Assembly (NCBI GenBank): GCA_020631155.1
Contig: JAHDHV010000012.1
Span: 1-38,490, forward strand
DNA: 38,490 nucleotides
Direction of reading: 5' to 3'
DNA from: Bacteroidota bacterium
GTDB taxonomy: Bacteria; Bacteroidota; Bacteroidia; Chitinophagales; UBA2359
A program made the translations under genes and the position numbers. Below, in pieces: positions 8,627 through 16,247 of this stretch; position 1 is the first letter of the stretch; each line of letters opens with the position of its first letter. The notes beneath the pieces are model-generated. The model made no database searches. It saw only the letters and a list, made by a program, of their open reading frames with translations, and was not told the origin of the DNA.

Positions 8627-9627
8627 AAAGAATTTTTATAGTTGGCACACAACGTAGTGGTTCTAATCTACTACGGATGATGTTGAATAGTCATTCTGAA
8701 CTGTTAGCTCCACACCCGCCTAATGTTCTAAAGCACTTTGTGCCTTTAGAACATATTTATGAACAAAATCCACAACTAGGACAACAAGCCTTGTTTGAAG
8801 ATATTTTACAATTAGTTAAATACAATCCTATTGACTGGGAAAATATTTCTTTTGATGTAGAAGATATTATAGGAAAGCATAAAGTTAATAATGTATTTGA
8901 ATACTTTTTGTACTTAATGGATGCTTATGCTAAACAAGAAGACTGTAATGGATGGGTTTGTAAAAGTACTCATAATTTTATTTATATGGAGGAATTGTTG
9001 AAAGCCGATAAAGGTGTATTCTTTATACATTTATATCGTGATCCTCGTGATGTAACACTCTCTTTTATGAAAGCAGATGTAGGTAATAAACATCCTTATA
9101 GTATTGCCAAAGAATGGTCTGATACACAAGACCACTGTATTCAAACACTTCAAAGCATCCATCCAGATAACTTTTTTACCATTCAATATGAGCAATTAAT
9201 AGAAGAACCACAAGTAATAATGGCGGAATTGTGTAATAAAGTAGGACTTACCTTTGAACCCCAAATGATGGAATTTTATAAATCAAAGAGTGCAAAAGAT
9301 TGTTCTAAAGCAGGTAAACGCTGGGAAAACTTGAAAAATCCTGTTATGTCTAACAATTACAAGAAATATAAAAAAGGATTATCAACAAAGCAAATAAAAA
9401 TGATTGAATATGTTGCTCAAGCTGCCATGAAACATTTAGGTTATGAATTAGACAACTATTTAAATGGATATAGAATAGACCAGAGAGAAATTGAAACTTA
9501 TCAAAATGAGAATAGATTTTTAATAAAAGAAAAAAATCGAAAGGGAGGAAAACAGAAAGAGTTTTTAGCTCAATTAAAGTCTAATTTAGAGTTAAAAGCT
9601 AAGATTTTACAGGAAAAACTAGCCTAA
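8623..9627 (+). CDS. PAPS-dependent sulfotransferase
   Basis: Cytosolic sulfotransferase of 334 residues that should transfer sulfate from PAPS to a hydroxyl group, probably of a sugar. The start at 8623 puts the PAPS-binding P-loop-like motif at the very N-terminus: MKRIFIVGTQRSGSNLLRMM. The 3'-phosphate-binding region is FFIHLYRDPRDVTLSFMKAD, with the conserved Arg and the downstream Ser. The frame is open further upstream inside chrA, but those residues overlap coding sequence and have no family match, so they are excluded. ATG and the chrA stop share the bases ATGA, a classic coupling arrangement. The C-terminal tail is Lys/Glu-rich and probably coiled. It is more distant in sequence from the three tandem sulfotransferases at 24.7-27.4 kb than those are from each other. 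Confidence 0.9.
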   Translation: MKRIFIVGTQRSGSNLLRMMLNSHSELLAPHPPNVLKHFVPLEHIYEQNPQLGQQALFEDILQLVKYNPIDWENISFDVEDIIGKHKVNNVFEYFLYLMDAYAKQEDCNGWVCKSTHNFIYMEELLKADKGVFFIHLYRDPRDVTLSFMKADVGNKHPYSIAKEWSDTQDHCIQTLQSIHPDNFFTIQYEQLIEEPQVIMAELCNKVGLTFEPQMMEFYKSKSAKDCSKAGKRWENLKNPVMSNNYKKYKKGLSTKQIKMIEYVAQAAMKHLGYELDNYLNGYRIDQREIETYQNENRFLIKEKNRKGGKQKEFLAQLKSNLELKAKILQEKLA

Positions 9628-9670
9628 ATATCAATACAAAATTCACAATACATTTTTTAACCCTAACTAA

Positions 9671-11122
9671 ATGAATATGTATTTAAAATTACTGGCTTTC
9701 TACATATCAATATTATTGGTAAATGTTGAATTATTTGCAGAATCAACAACATATTATCCAAAGAAAAGAAAGGAATACTTTATAAAAAAAAGTAAAGCCA
9801 AAACATTAAACATTCCTCAAGATAGTGTTCACTTAAACCCTTATGGAACTGCTCCACTAACTGCCTTAGTTCGTTTTCAAACTAAAAAGAAAGGATATAT
9901 CAAAATTCGAGTAGTTGGACAGGATGGAGAAGCCTCTGATATTACACATCAATTTGATAAGTATGGAACACGACATGAAGTTCCAATTTTAGGTTTGTAT
10001 CCTGATTATGAGAATCAAGTAGAATTAATGTTAGTAAACAAAAAAGGCAAAATAAAGGCTCGACAAACCCTTAACATAAAAACAGATACTTTACCTAAAG
10101 AGTATAACAAACCAGTAGAAATTATTATTAATAAACTTCCCAAAGAGGATAAAGGAGTATATTTAGATATTACATCACGAGTAGCATTTGACAAATTTGG
10201 TAAAATACGTTGGTATTATAAAGGTACTAAAAAAACTCAAGTTTTTAGAAAAACTCTAGATAGGAAAAATCTTTTGTGTTTAAGGGGATATCGCCCTGCT
10301 AAGGTAAGTATTATTTCTCTACTAGGTGAACTATTGGAATCATATCCCTATAAACTAGCTGGTAGACATGATGTAAGAGAATTACCTAGTGGAAATTTTA
10401 TAGTTGCAGCTAGTAAGAAGGGACCAGGTACAGAAGATATGGTTATAGAAATAGATAAAAATACTAAAAAAATTATTAACACATGGGACTTTACCACTAT
10501 TTTAGACACTACAAGAAAACATAATTATGGAGCTAAACAAAAGAATGACTGGCTACATATGAATTGTATTTTTTATGATGAAAAAGATGAAGCATTAATT
10601 ATTTCTGGAAGACATCAAAATGCAGTAGTCAAAATTAATATTAAAACTAATAAAATAAAATGGATATTAGGTCCCCACTATAATTGGAAACCAAAATTCC
10701 GAAAATATTTGCTTAAACCTACTAACTTTAAGCAAAGTGAATTTAATTGGGGGCAACACAGTCCTTTAGTCTTGCCTAATAGTAATATACTTTTATTTAA
10801 TAATGGTAATTTCAGAAGTATAGAAAAAGGAGTAACAAGTCCTACATACAGTAATGTTGTAGAGTACAAAATTGATGAGGAGAAAATGACTGTTGAATTA
10901 GTATGGCAATATGGAAAAGAAAGAGGTATATTTACGAAAGCCAGAGGAGATGTAGATTATCTTGAAGCTTCTGGTAATAGACTTATTTCTTTTATGTCAA
11001 CGTCTCCTACAAAGTCCACACCACTTATTATAGAAATAAATTCTAAAAATGAAGTACTTTTTGAGGCAATATTTGATCGGGATGTCAAACACTATCGAAT
11101 TGAAAAAGTAAACTTTTATTAG
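9671..11122 (+). CDS. Arylsulfate sulfotransferase (ASST)-like secreted protein
   Basis: Predicted exported protein of 483 residues with an N-terminal signal peptide (MNMYLKLLAFYISILLVNVELFAES). The body resembles PAPS-independent aryl-sulfate sulfotransferases, beta-propellers that move sulfate between phenolic compounds in the periplasm. Propeller-like repeats include GRHDVRELPSGNFIVAA (about 231-247), WLHMNCIFYDEKDEALIISGRHQNAVVKIN (about 294-323) and WGQHSPLVLPNSNILLFNNG (about 361-380). These carry His and Arg residues at places comparable to the catalytic His/Arg set known from E. coli AssT, but I cannot align them rigorously. It follows the cytosolic sulfotransferase by 43 bp. Either sulfate transfer outside the cell or a structural role without catalysis is possible. 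The gene is noticeably more AT-rich than the glycan genes at 16-23 kb. Confidence 0.78.
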   Translation: MNMYLKLLAFYISILLVNVELFAESTTYYPKKRKEYFIKKSKAKTLNIPQDSVHLNPYGTAPLTALVRFQTKKKGYIKIRVVGQDGEASDITHQFDKYGTRHEVPILGLYPDYENQVELMLVNKKGKIKARQTLNIKTDTLPKEYNKPVEIIINKLPKEDKGVYLDITSRVAFDKFGKIRWYYKGTKKTQVFRKTLDRKNLLCLRGYRPAKVSIISLLGELLESYPYKLAGRHDVRELPSGNFIVAASKKGPGTEDMVIEIDKNTKKIINTWDFTTILDTTRKHNYGAKQKNDWLHMNCIFYDEKDEALIISGRHQNAVVKINIKTNKIKWILGPHYNWKPKFRKYLLKPTNFKQSEFNWGQHSPLVLPNSNILLFNNGNFRSIEKGVTSPTYSNVVEYKIDEEKMTVELVWQYGKERGIFTKARGDVDYLEASGNRLISFMSTSPTKSTPLIIEINSKNEVLFEAIFDRDVKHYRIEKVNFY

Positions 11123-11348
11123 TCATAACCCACAGCTGTTTTTATCAGCTAGTTTAAAAAATGATACTATGGGAAAAATTATGGGTATAGTCCTAAATAT
11201 TTACAATAAAATAACACTATATAAACGATAGTGTTGGGCAAACAAATGTTTTTTCTTACAAACAAGCATACAAAAATAGGATGCTAAATAACAACCCCTA
11301 CAACAAAGATAATTATTTTTTCTAAAGCTTTTTTCACCTAAATTTAAT

Positions 11349-11388
11349 TTTAGCCCAAGTTGTCTTTAACAAAACAGCTTGGGCTAAA
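11349..11388. terminator. Strong bidirectional terminator hairpin
   Basis: TTTAGCCCAAG (11349-11359) pairs perfectly with CTTGGGCTAAA (11378-11388). The stem continues inward (TTGT with ACAG through one G-T pair) to about 15 bp, and T-rich sequence follows to 11398. It can end rightward transcription from the sulfotransferase/ASST unit and leftward transcription from the opposite side. Confidence 0.75.
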
Positions 11389-11479
11389 TACTTTTTAAGT
11401 AAAAAAAATATCTACTTATAAACTTAAACAAATAAAAAAGTTTTTACTTATAAAGTTAAATACCCAAAAAATAAAATAC

Positions 11480-11668
11480 TTATAAAATAGTAAATACTTT
11501 ATAATACTCATTTGAGTAAAGCCAACAAAAACTCAGTAACCATAATAGTAACCAAGCAATAATGACTAACAAACGTACTCCATAAGTAGTATTTTTAAGC
11601 ACCAAATACCGACCATTCGGCATGGGCAAATACAATTCTACTGACTTCAATGCATTTTTAATCAACAT
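11480..11668 (-). CDS. Possible small single-pass membrane protein
   Basis: A 62-codon minus-strand ORF in an otherwise empty region. The product has a plausible layout: a polar N-terminus, then one strongly hydrophobic segment VRLLVIIAWLLLWLLSFCWLY (about 31-51) and a short tail. It is not a shadow of another gene, and the bidirectional hairpin at 11349-11388 lies downstream where a terminator would be expected. I recognise no family and see no clear promoter, so it may be a chance ORF in AT-rich DNA. Confidence 0.28.
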   Translation of the reverse strand: MLIKNALKSVELYLPMPNGRYLVLKNTTYGVRLLVIIAWLLLWLLSFCWLYSNEYYKVFTIL

Positions 11669-11946
11669 GATGAGCGATTTTTGATGTACTTAGGCAACAA
11701 AAATTCTTGCCTAAAAATAAATTTGATATACACCTAAATAACATCGAATCAGTTACTTACTTAAAGAAAGTACACCAAAATAAAAATAATTTAAAAATTT
11801 TTCAGGTGTTTCTTTAAGTTTTTAATCAACTATATGTTATAATAATAAGTGCCTCACTTGATAGTAGATTTAATATTTATAAAACTTATTAAAAAGATAC
11901 AATAAGAAAAAGTAAAAACAGATTATTAAACAAAAAGGAACTACTT

Positions 11947-11997
11947 ATGGAAACCCCAGCAGAAAAGAGCCATTTTTTAAAAGGTAAAAACTATTAA
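11947..11997 (+). CDS. Sixteen-residue leader ORF before the sigma gene
   Basis: A short ORF (METPAEKSHFLKGKNY) starts at 11947 and ends in TAA at 11995-11997, two bases before the ATG of the sigma factor gene. The 2-bp spacing would favour translational coupling, with ribosomes finishing the leader reinitiating on the sigma gene. I see no attenuator-type amino acid run. This is inference from position only. Confidence 0.3.
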   Translation: METPAEKSHFLKGKNY

Positions 11998-11999
11998 AA

Positions 12000-12548
12000 A
12001 TGATCGTTGCAAAAAACATAAAACAGATATATAATGTTTATAATCAGAAATTAGTCGAGTTCTGTATTACATATTTAAAATTATCTGAACAAAATGCTGA
12101 TGATTTAGTCCAGGAAGTATTTTTAAAATTACTAGAAAAGGAAAAAAAAGGATATTTGCCAAAACATATGAATTATAAATATTTGCGAAAAGTCCTTGTA
12201 CGTGTTTTTCTAAATCAAATTGATAAAGGCAAAAGAACACAAAAAAAGTTAAATCACTACCAACAAACTAGAGGGCGTTTACCAGTACGAGACACTGAAA
12301 TAGATATGAAACGTCTACATAGTTTGATACAAAAAAGAAGTTTACTTAATAAAACAGAAGCTAAAATTTGGCAAATTTATTGTCAACAAAATTATGATCG
12401 ACAAAAAACTGCTCAATATTTACACCAAAATCTTAATTATGTTGACCAATATCTCTATCGAATACGGCAAAAAATTAAACTACATGTTGATCCATTAACT
12501 GTTACAGTGTCTTACAAAGATTTGTATGAACAGATGAAAGAACCTTAA
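12000..12548 (+). CDS. ECF-type RNA polymerase sigma factor
   Basis: Sigma-70 family protein of 182 residues with only regions 2 and 4, as in extracytoplasmic-function sigma factors. Region 2 includes LKLSEQNADDLVQEVFLKLLEK (about 26-47), matching the conserved DLVQEVFLK core that binds the polymerase clamp and the -10 element. Region 4 spans about 118-163 (LNKTEAKIWQIYCQQNYDRQKTAQYL and onwards), a helix-turn-helix for the -35 element. The linker is basic and longer than usual. The start ATG is two bases after a 16-codon leader ORF. A small unknown gene follows by 15 bp. No standard anti-sigma with a membrane helix is present nearby. Its regulon is unknown; control of the neighbouring polysaccharide or phosphatase genes is only a guess. 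Confidence 0.82.
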   Translation: MIVAKNIKQIYNVYNQKLVEFCITYLKLSEQNADDLVQEVFLKLLEKEKKGYLPKHMNYKYLRKVLVRVFLNQIDKGKRTQKKLNHYQQTRGRLPVRDTEIDMKRLHSLIQKRSLLNKTEAKIWQIYCQQNYDRQKTAQYLHQNLNYVDQYLYRIRQKIKLHVDPLTVTVSYKDLYEQMKEP

Positions 12549-12563
12549 AAAAACACAAAGAAT

Positions 12564-12803
12564 ATGGCTACAAGTATACTATCAAAAAAAACGCTGTCTA
12601 GGTTTAAAAATTTAAGTGAACAAGACCTAGAAATGATATTTGAATTTCTATTTCTACTAGATGATTTAGAAAATGGAGCAACTATAAAAGCCGCTGATGA
12701 ACAGTATTTGTCCTTATTAAAGGAGGAAAAAAGTAATTGTAATCAGACTTATCAAATAAAAATGACTCAATTATTGCAGAACTTTAGTTATTCCAAACAA
12801 TAA
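12564..12803 (+). CDS. Small hypothetical protein downstream of sigma factor
   Basis: A 79-residue acidic, helix-rich protein (MATSILSKKTLSRFKNLSEQ at the start) with no transmembrane segment and no cysteine/histidine zinc motif of the usual ZAS anti-sigma type. I do not recognise a family. It begins 15 bp after the sigma gene and is followed directly by a terminator, so the two genes form a closed two-gene unit. A role as regulator or partner of the sigma factor is suggested by the arrangement alone. Confidence 0.6.
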   Translation: MATSILSKKTLSRFKNLSEQDLEMIFEFLFLLDDLENGATIKAADEQYLSLLKEEKSNCNQTYQIKMTQLLQNFSYSKQ

Positions 12804-12812
12804 GTCTTTTCT

Positions 12813-12862
12813 AAAAATGTGGTTGTATAGGTTGACCCATAGACCTTCAACTACATTTTTTT
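12813..12862 (+). terminator. Terminator after the sigma unit
   Basis: AAAAATGTGGTTG pairs with CAACTACATTTTT through one G-T wobble, with an inner AGGT/ACCT stem, and ends in a T-run at about 12855-12862. It closes the sigma-factor transcription unit. Confidence 0.7.
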
Positions 12863-13036
12863 AGGAATTTTTTAGCCTCATAACTTATGTTATGTTAAAT
12901 AGAATTATGAAAAACCAATCTACCATAGCTCTGTCTCTACTCCCCTACTTACCCAATATTATCAAATTCCATTATCTTCTATCTTTCCTAAATTAATCAT
13001 TTTCTAACACTTCTATAAAATATTTATTTTTTAACT

Positions 13037-13044
13037 TAACTTTG
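13037..13044 (+). promoter_or_regulatory. Bacteroidota-type -7 box upstream of phoD-like gene
   Basis: TAACTTTG matches the TANNTTTG -7 consensus of Bacteroidota sigma-A promoters and lies 41 bp before the ATG at 13086. A clear TTTG -33 element at the usual spacing was not found, so support is partial. Confidence 0.4.
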
Positions 13045-13085
13045 CGCTCCCCCCTTCAACTACAACGCCTGTTAATACTCATAAA

Positions 13086-15659
13086 ATGAAATTTTTCCCT
13101 TACTACATATTTTTATTTACTACACTATTACTGTCTTTAAAAAGTTGTCAACAAAATTCAACAACTATTGATGCAGTATTCCAAAGTAAATGGACAGTAC
13201 AACAAAACACTCAAAGCGTGTGGCTAGGTGCTGACTACTGGAGCAACCCATTGCAAGATTGGCAACTCAATAAAGGGCGTTTGGAATGTTTGTCAAGTCG
13301 CCAAAACCGCAATGTGCAGTTGTTAACTCATTATTTGGGAACACAAAAAGGGGATTTACAAATGACTGTTTCCATTGGTTCTTTAGAAACCGAACCACTA
13401 AAAACGGTAAATAGTGCTTGGGCAGGTGTTGCAATTGGAGTGAAAGGACAATACAACGATTATCGTGATGATGCTTTGAAAGGCAAAGGCATTAAAATGG
13501 GTATAACTACAACAGGGCAATTGTTTGTTGATACACTTAAAGCTCCTGACTTATTAACTAATTTCTCTTTTGAAAAAGGTATCCAATTGCAAATTAATGC
13601 TAAAGTTGCCGATTCTAGTCACTATGACTTAATGTTAAAAGCCTACGATTTGTCAACTGGTAATTTTTTAGGTGAAATCAAAGACTATCAAGTAAATGGT
13701 GAATTATTACAAGGGAATATTGCTTTGGTGAGTGATTTTCCTAATCGTTATAATAAAAAACTAAAAAATACGCCCAAACATCCTAGTTTCTGGTTTGCTG
13801 ATTGGACTATTGGCGGCACTAAAATTAGTAGTGATCCTAATCGCGCTTTTGGGCCAATCTTATTTGCTCAATATACTTTATCCCAAAAAACATTAAAATT
13901 AACAACTCAACTTGCTCCCCTCCCATTTCAAGATAATGATAAAGTACTTTTACAAGTCCCATCCCAAAATGAGGAGTGGAAAACCATCGCTGAAGCTCCT
14001 ATTGCTGCCTTATCACGAACAGCTACTTTTGTTGTTAAGGACTGGAATAATACACAAACTACTCCTTATCAATTGGTCTATGATGCTAAAATTGGTCAAC
14101 AAAGCCAATCATTTTCCTTAAAAGGTACCATTCAAAAAGAACCTACTGATAAAGACAAAATCAAAATTGCCGCGCTTTCTTGTGCCAAAGACATTGGTTT
14201 TCCTCATCAAGATGTGGTGAAACATGTACAAGCACATCAAGCGGATTTGCTCTTTTTTGCAGGAGACCAATTGTATGAGGGAAGTGGTGGTTATGACTTT
14301 ACAGATTGGACAGCGGATTTAGAAGAAGCAACTTTAGACTATTTGCGAAAGTGGTATTTATTTGGCTGGGCATTTAGAGATTTAACTTTACACATTCCAA
14401 CTGTAATAATTATTGATGATCATGATGTATATCAAGGAAATATTTGGGGAGATGGTGGTATACAGGCACCTCATTCTGGTTCAAAAGCAAATAATGAGAA
14501 AGAGGGCGGTTATGTGATGCCGCCTAAGTGGGTTAATATGGTACAACAAACACAGACTAGTCATTTGCCTAATCCTATGGATGACCGCCCTGTACAACAA
14601 GGCATTAAAAATTACACTTGTGAACTCAATTATGCAGGTATCAGTTTTGCCATTTTAGAGGATCGGAAATTTAAAACGCCCCCTTCTGTTTTATCAGCTA
14701 GAGATCACAAAAAACAACGCTGGGATGAGCCGGGAGCTAGATTATTGGGGAAACGACAATTAGATTTTTTAGAAAAATGGGTAACTCACTGGCAAGATGA
14801 TACACATTTTAAAATACTGTTGTCCCAAACAATTTTTGCCAATGTACTCACTTACCCCCAAAGTGGCAATAGAAAAGAAACTTACCCTAAAGATGTTTAT
14901 CCCAAGCATCAATTTATGCGTGACTTTGATACCAATGGCTGGCCGCAAACCCCTCGCAATGAAGCACTTAAAATACTTCGCAAGGCTTTTACCTTTCATA
15001 TAGCAGGTGATCAACATTTGGGCATGAGCCTTCAATATGGCATTGAAAAATGGCAGGATGCCGCCTATGCTTTTGCAGCCCCTTCCATTTCTAATGCTTA
15101 TATGCGTTATTGGTTCCCCCCCCAAAAAGGGGCTAACTATCAAGAGGGACAAATTTTATATACAGGTGATTTTAAAGATAGTTTTGATAATTTTGTTTCT
15201 GTTTATGCAGCTTATAACCCTACCCAAACAGGTGTTGCACCTGCTCATTTATATGATAAGGCTACAGGTTATGGTATTATTGAATTGGACAAAAGCACTC
15301 GAAAAATAACAATGGCAGTGTGGGCAAGACACACCAACCCTACACAAGCCGATGCACTTCCCTGTACAGGTTGGCCAATTACTATAGAGCAAACCAATAA
15401 TTATGGTGGGGAAGTTGCTTGGCTGCCAACACTCAAAATTGAAGGAATGAAAGACCCTCTCATTTGGGTGATTGATAATGTAAGTCAAGAAACTGTTTAT
15501 ACTTTGCGAATCGCAGGACAAACTTTTCGTCCAAAGGTGTTTAATGAAGGGAATTATGATATCAAAGTAGGGAAACTGGGAACTCCCAATATTCAAACCT
15601 TTAAAAATATTAAAGCAACTGCTAAAGATGTAGATAAGGAAATACTTGTAAAGTTTTGA
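13086..15659 (+). CDS. PhoD-like phosphatase lipoprotein with N-terminal extra domain
   Basis: Exported lipoprotein of 857 residues. The signal peptide ends in the lipobox LLSLKSC with the acylated cysteine at residue 21. Residues about 25-250 form a beta-rich region (WLGADYWSNPLQDWQLNKGR and onwards) resembling a concanavalin-like or jelly-roll domain. A PhoD-type calcineurin-like metallophosphatase begins near residue 357 (IKIAALSCAKD). Its metal-binding signatures are FFAGDQLYEG (about 393-402), IIIDDHDVYQG (about 441-451) and HIAGDQHLG (about 637-645). PhoD enzymes hydrolyse phosphomonoesters or diesters outside the cytoplasm. The gene stands alone between a terminator on the left and repeat-rich DNA on the right. 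Its relation to the surrounding glycan genes is unclear. Confidence 0.85.
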   Translation: MKFFPYYIFLFTTLLLSLKSCQQNSTTIDAVFQSKWTVQQNTQSVWLGADYWSNPLQDWQLNKGRLECLSSRQNRNVQLLTHYLGTQKGDLQMTVSIGSLETEPLKTVNSAWAGVAIGVKGQYNDYRDDALKGKGIKMGITTTGQLFVDTLKAPDLLTNFSFEKGIQLQINAKVADSSHYDLMLKAYDLSTGNFLGEIKDYQVNGELLQGNIALVSDFPNRYNKKLKNTPKHPSFWFADWTIGGTKISSDPNRAFGPILFAQYTLSQKTLKLTTQLAPLPFQDNDKVLLQVPSQNEEWKTIAEAPIAALSRTATFVVKDWNNTQTTPYQLVYDAKIGQQSQSFSLKGTIQKEPTDKDKIKIAALSCAKDIGFPHQDVVKHVQAHQADLLFFAGDQLYEGSGGYDFTDWTADLEEATLDYLRKWYLFGWAFRDLTLHIPTVIIIDDHDVYQGNIWGDGGIQAPHSGSKANNEKEGGYVMPPKWVNMVQQTQTSHLPNPMDDRPVQQGIKNYTCELNYAGISFAILEDRKFKTPPSVLSARDHKKQRWDEPGARLLGKRQLDFLEKWVTHWQDDTHFKILLSQTIFANVLTYPQSGNRKETYPKDVYPKHQFMRDFDTNGWPQTPRNEALKILRKAFTFHIAGDQHLGMSLQYGIEKWQDAAYAFAAPSISNAYMRYWFPPQKGANYQEGQILYTGDFKDSFDNFVSVYAAYNPTQTGVAPAHLYDKATGYGIIELDKSTRKITMAVWARHTNPTQADALPCTGWPITIEQTNNYGGEVAWLPTLKIEGMKDPLIWVIDNVSQETVYTLRIAGQTFRPKVFNEGNYDIKVGKLGTPNIQTFKNIKATAKDVDKEILVKF

Positions 15660-15661
15660 TA

Positions 15662-15706
15662 ATTGCTTTTTGGCTATTTAGCTTTTTGGCTATTAGAAAT
15701 TAGCAT
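15662..15706. repeat. TTTGGCTATTTAG intergenic repeat, copy 1
   Basis: Contains TTTTTGGCTATTTAGC followed by TTTTTGGCTATTAG, then GAAATTAGCA. Related sequence appears directly after the GT4 gene (21860-21926) and, inverted, before the second GT4 gene (23428-23466). All three are non-coding and sit next to gene ends. Confidence 0.6.
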
Positions 15707-16028
15707 TTAAGATTTGAAATATATGCTATAGTATTTTCTTACAAAAAAATATTACCACAATTTACAATAAAAAAAGTATTTAAAATAAAATCTAATACTA
15801 CTATCTAGGCTACTCTTTTTAGAAAAAAATGGGAAATGACAATAAGGATTACAAAATTCAAAGAAAATGCGATAATTTTGCGGCCATTTTCTAGCTGACT
15901 ACCTACATTTACATAACTATCTAATCGCCCTAAGTAATTAGACATAGGATTTGAAACAAGTGATTTGAGATAAATAAGTACTACACAGTAATTAAACGGG
16001 ATACCTTGTTTGATTAAAATAACGAAAG

Positions 16029-16079
16029 TCAATACTTTAGGACAAAATTGTGCACAATTAATTAGGGCTTGGCACTTAA
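16029..16079. repeat. 51-bp dispersed repeat, left copy
   Basis: Matches 38022-38072 at 47 of 51 positions in the same orientation, starting TCAATACTTTAG and ending CTTGGCACTTAA. The centre of this copy holds the perfect palindrome AATTGTGCACAATT. Sequence on either side of the two copies is not alike, so the repeat has sharp edges. Confidence 0.8.
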
Positions 16080-16108
16080 CTTGGCAATTTTCACGAAAAA
16101 ATACATTT

Positions 16109-16143
16109 GTCTCAAACCTTATATCTCCTATCTTATATCTAAA
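16109..16143. repeat. Heptamer array (RTCTNNN units)
   Basis: Five consecutive 7-base units, GTCTCAA, ACCTTAT, ATCTCCT, ATCTTAT, ATCTAAA, the complement orientation of the AGAYNNN arrays found elsewhere in the window. Confidence 0.65.
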
Positions 16144-16165
16144 ATAGGCGTTTTGTTACTAAACA

Positions 16166-16209
16166 GGTTCTACTCCGTCACAATTTCGTTTTATTCCAAA
16201 GGTAGAACC
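16166..16209. other. Inverted repeat upstream of GT2 gene
   Basis: GGTTCTAC (16166-16173) and GTAGAACC (16202-16209) are perfect inverted copies with 28 bases between them, 39 bp before the GT2 start. It may be a regulator site or an RNA leader hairpin; nothing decides between these. Confidence 0.4.
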
Positions 16210-16247
16210 ATTTTCTAATATACTATCAATAAATCACCAAATACGCA

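Larger units (their letters stand above)
11123..11999. other. Long AT-rich intergenic region
   Basis: An 877-bp gap without a convincing large gene. It holds a hairpin AACACTAT/ATAGTGTT at 11213-11235, the strong bidirectional hairpin at 11349-11388, a possible small minus-strand membrane ORF (11480-11668), an 8-bp inverted repeat TTAGGCAA/TTGCCTAA at 11690-11714, and the tiny leader ORF just before the sigma gene. The rest is very AT-rich and I see nothing further in it. Confidence 0.6.
15660..16247. other. Repeat-rich intergenic region
   Basis: This 588-bp gap holds four recognisable items: a copy of the TTTGGCTATTTAG repeat (15662-15706), the left copy of a 51-bp dispersed repeat (16029-16079), an RTCTNNN heptamer array (16109-16143) and an inverted repeat GGTTCTAC/GTAGAACC (16166-16209). 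A 75-codon minus-strand ORF (15805-16032) has no supportable features. Apart from these I see nothing. Confidence 0.6.

Noticed and set aside
12907-12996. 29-residue ORF before the phosphatase gene
   Set aside because: No conserved features or start context, and it lies in the probable promoter region.
14769-15152. 127-codon minus-strand ORF and neighbouring short ORFs within the phosphatase gene
   Set aside because: They lie antisense to conserved PhoD motifs and their products look random.
15805-16032. 75-codon minus-strand ORF in the gap before the GT2 gene
   Set aside because: Its N-terminal coding end runs into the 51-bp repeat, there is no recognisable domain, and the spacer is otherwise repeat DNA.
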